From the NCBI GenBank assembly GCA_003278875.1, contig QCCQ01000003.1, positions 44,749-108,748 on the forward strand: DNA of 64,000 bases. The letters are read 5' to 3'. The notes under the pieces are model-generated. The model was not told the DNA's origin. It saw nothing but the letters and a program-made list of their open reading frames with translations, and ran no database searches. This DNA comes from Prochlorococcus sp. AG-347-L21 (lineage in GTDB: Bacteria; Cyanobacteriota; Cyanobacteriia; PCC-6307; Cyanobiaceae). The position numbers and the translations under genes were made by a program. This document shows positions 62,902 to 64,000 of this stretch, piece after piece (the stretch's first letter is position 1; every line of letters starts with the position of its first letter).

Positions 62902-63203
62902 AACGCTTACAACTACCAAAAAATAAATTTGTTCGGCTTGCTATCAATATTATTTCAGTTGTTATTTGCCTGTTTTTAGGTTTATTTAGTTATGCATTTA
63001 TAGGTACTTTTTGTGATGTTATTGAAATTAGAGACGCTTACTATACATACCCTTTATGTGCATTAAACGGTATGGGAAGATTAAGTATTGGAATACCCTT
63101 TTCAGTTTTATTAATTTGGTTATCTACAAGCTTTTTAGTCTCAAGATATATTTGGTTTGGAAGAATTAAACCAAATCCAAGAATCACAAGATCAAAAGAT
63201 TAA
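62898..63203 (+). CDS. Small membrane protein, islet cargo
   Basis: This 101-aa protein has two hydrophobic segments, IISVVICLFLGLFSYAFIG (about residues 18-36) and SIGIPFSVLLIWLSTSFLV (about 65-83). Two cysteines sit in the loop between them (FCDVIEIRDAYYTYPLC) and a basic tail follows. The start overlaps the nuclease stop by 4 bp. The MKR start codons reappear at 63204 and 63426. No family is recognised. Confidence 0.6.
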   Translation: MKRLQLPKNKFVRLAINIISVVICLFLGLFSYAFIGTFCDVIEIRDAYYTYPLCALNGMGRLSIGIPFSVLLIWLSTSFLVSRYIWFGRIKPNPRITRSKD

Positions 63204-63425
63204 ATGAAACGTTTTCTACTCCCATTTCTGGCTGCTTTTGCTTTACCTACTTCTGTTAATGCAGAGACTTGGTATCTGTTAATAGGTAAAGGATCAGGAA
63301 TAGTTGCAGTACCTATGGAATCAGAAGAGCAATGCGAACAAGCAGGTGAAGAGGTTACTACTTTCAAAGAATGGAAAGGTGATGGGAAAGTTTGGTTCGT
63401 AGTTAACTGCATAAAAGGTAAATAA
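63204..63425 (+). CDS. Small secreted protein, islet cargo
   Basis: This 73-aa protein begins with a signal peptide (MKRFLLPFLAAFALPTSVNA, cleaved at residue 20). A small domain with two cysteines follows (SEEQCEQAGEEVTTF, WFVVNCIKGK), probably disulfide-bonded outside the cytoplasm. The ATG follows the previous stop directly. No family is recognised. Confidence 0.6.
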   Translation: MKRFLLPFLAAFALPTSVNAETWYLLIGKGSGIVAVPMESEEQCEQAGEEVTTFKEWKGDGKVWFVVNCIKGK

Positions 63426-63461
63426 ATGAAACGCTTACTTTTAAATAAAAAAGAGAGCTAA
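63426..63461 (+). pseudogene. 11-aa remnant repeating the MKRL start
   Basis: ATG immediately after the previous stop begins ATGAAACGCTTAC, identical to the start of the gene at 62898. It encodes MKRLLLNKKES before a TAA. It looks like the stump of a deleted gene or a recombination scar. Confidence 0.5.
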
Positions 63462-63465
63462 AAAG

Positions 63466-63486
63466 TGGTAGGGGAAATGGTAGGGG
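63466..63486 (+). repeat. TGGTAGGGG nonamer pair, right end
   Basis: TGGTAGGGG at 63466 and 63478, 12 bp apart with AAA between, is the same 21-bp unit as at 61331-61351, in the same orientation. Confidence 0.75.
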
Positions 63487-63511
63487 AAATCAAAGTCGAA
63501 CTCAGAAATCG

Positions 63512-63538
63512 TTCTCATCCCTTCTCATAACTTCTCAT
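63512..63538 (+). repeat. Heptamer array, right end (10-bp period)
   Basis: TTCTCAT starts at 63512, 63522 and 63532, exactly 10 bp apart, ending 15 bp before the right core repeat. Confidence 0.75.
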
Positions 63539-63553
63539 TTTGCACAAAATCCG

Positions 63554-63569
63554 ATCCCACCCCCTCCGT
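63554..63569 (+). repeat. attR-like 16-bp repeat
   Basis: ATCCCACCCCCTCCGT is an exact copy of the tRNA-Ser 3' end at 61169-61184 with no tRNA body attached, marking the right boundary of the islet. Confidence 0.8.
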
Positions 63570-63641
63570 TCAAATAAAAAGACCTGAATAATATTAACGC
63601 CCTTTTGATACGTTCTTGTTAAGATAAAACTTATTTAGATT

Positions 63642-63842
63642 ATGAGTAAAGGATTTGCCGCAGATAATTTAATATCCAAAAAACCGAAAAAAAAAGTTCC
63701 TCCAAATGAACCGCAAGGAAGATTAATATCTTGGTCTCCTTGGCCGCCTGCCAATTTTCAAACACGATATCCTGCTTTCCCTTTTGTTCTTACAATATTG
63801 ATTATAGTAATTGGGCAATGGTACCTTTCTCTACTCAGGTGA
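63642..63842 (+). CDS. Small membrane-anchored protein, 66 aa
   Basis: A basic, Pro-rich start (MSKGFAADNLISKKPKKKVP) is followed by an aromatic stretch (RLISWSPWPPANFQTRYPAF) and a C-terminal membrane segment (PFVLTILIIVIGQWYLSLL). It lies just outside the right end of the islet. No family is recognised. The last 158 bp of the window show no frame I can support. Confidence 0.55.
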   Translation: MSKGFAADNLISKKPKKKVPPNEPQGRLISWSPWPPANFQTRYPAFPFVLTILIIVIGQWYLSLLR

Positions 63843-64000
63843 CCCGAAACCCTTTTTTTATTTAAATAAGGAAGAATTAAGTTTGAGAATTTATTTTGTT
63901 TTTTTCAATTTTATTATTTGCCCACTTTCAAGCGGCAATCATCCCAATACTAATAGGTATTAGATCGTTCAATGAATTCAAACATATAAGCAAGAACAAA

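Larger units (their letters stand above)
61169..63569 (+). mobile_element. 2.4-kb integrative islet at tRNA-Ser, non-autonomous
   Basis: The segment is bounded by 16-bp direct repeats of the tRNA-Ser 3' end, as left by site-specific integration into a tRNA gene. Each end has helically phased TTCTCAT heptamers near the core repeat, and paired TGGTAGGGG nonamers further inside. The five intact genes are all on the plus strand and tightly packed (GIY-YIG protein, PD-(D/E)XK-like nuclease, small membrane and secreted proteins). There is no integrase, so it would need one in trans, or it has lost its own. It resembles the tRNA-targeting islets (tycheposon-like) of Prochlorococcus; this assignment is inference. 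Confidence 0.7.

Noticed and set aside
61169..63569. A CRISPR array suggested by the regularly spaced TTCTCAT repeats
   Set aside because: The units are 7 bp at a 10-bp period with no spacers of useful length, and no cas genes are present.

Overview
The window looks like a chromosome segment of a high-light-adapted Prochlorococcus. The DNA is strongly A+T-rich, intergenic spaces are short, and many proteins are very small. The gene set is typical of marine picocyanobacteria: pst/pho genes with CTTAACC-type Pho boxes, an Hli protein, phnDCE, cobalamin-dependent nrdJ, purK next to a likely 6S RNA, and a glutamine-type riboswitch before a DUF4278 peptide. I inferred this from gene content and base composition; no alignment was run.

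Layout. (1) 0-7.3 kb: three small genes, then a compact four-gene DNA-repair cassette (MBL-fold exonuclease, ATP-dependent DNA ligase, DEXH helicase, PdeM-type phosphoesterase). (2) 7.4-20.3 kb: a phosphorus/arsenic region. PstB-PstA-PstC, a PstS receptor, a PhoE-type porin and PhoR-PhoB surround an ArsR repressor, an arsenate-type GAPDH, the ArsJ organoarsenical exporter and a ChrA-type transporter. Pst can admit arsenate, GAPDH converts it to an arseno-glycerate, and ArsJ expels that. Pho boxes and a palindromic ArsR operator are visible. (3) 20.4-24.1 kb: small envelope and membrane proteins, a cytochrome c and a K+ channel with an RCK domain. (4) 24.3-35 kb: an accessory region almost entirely of proteins under 100 aa, many with one membrane segment. 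It holds an Hli protein, a short-chain dehydrogenase, two DUF1651 operons with near-consensus promoters, a stand-alone NAD+-ligase adenylation domain and a cluster of DnaA-box-like sites. (5) 35-59.5 kb: core housekeeping genes (6S RNA, purK, aroB, midA-like, TPM protein, nadA, ctp, ispG, udg4, aspC, phnDCE, rsmE, hslO, prfC, nrdJ and others). (6) 59.7-64 kb: a glutamine-II-type riboswitch with its 33-aa peptide, a degenerate tRNA-Ser copy, the intact tRNA-Ser(UGA), and a 2.4-kb element bounded by 16-bp repeats of the tRNA 3' end.

The best candidate for something undescribed is the tRNA-Ser element at 61169-63569. It has no recombinase. Its ends carry heptamers (TTCTCAT) spaced exactly 10 bp apart and paired TGGTAGGGG nonamers. 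It encodes a tight operon with a GIY-YIG protein carrying a RAMA-like C-terminus, followed by a PD-(D/E)XK-like nuclease and two small membrane or secreted proteins. This looks like a non-autonomous integrative islet with a possible defence cargo. Many small genes were read directly from the sequence; their protein status rests on an open frame, hydrophobic profile and tight spacing only.
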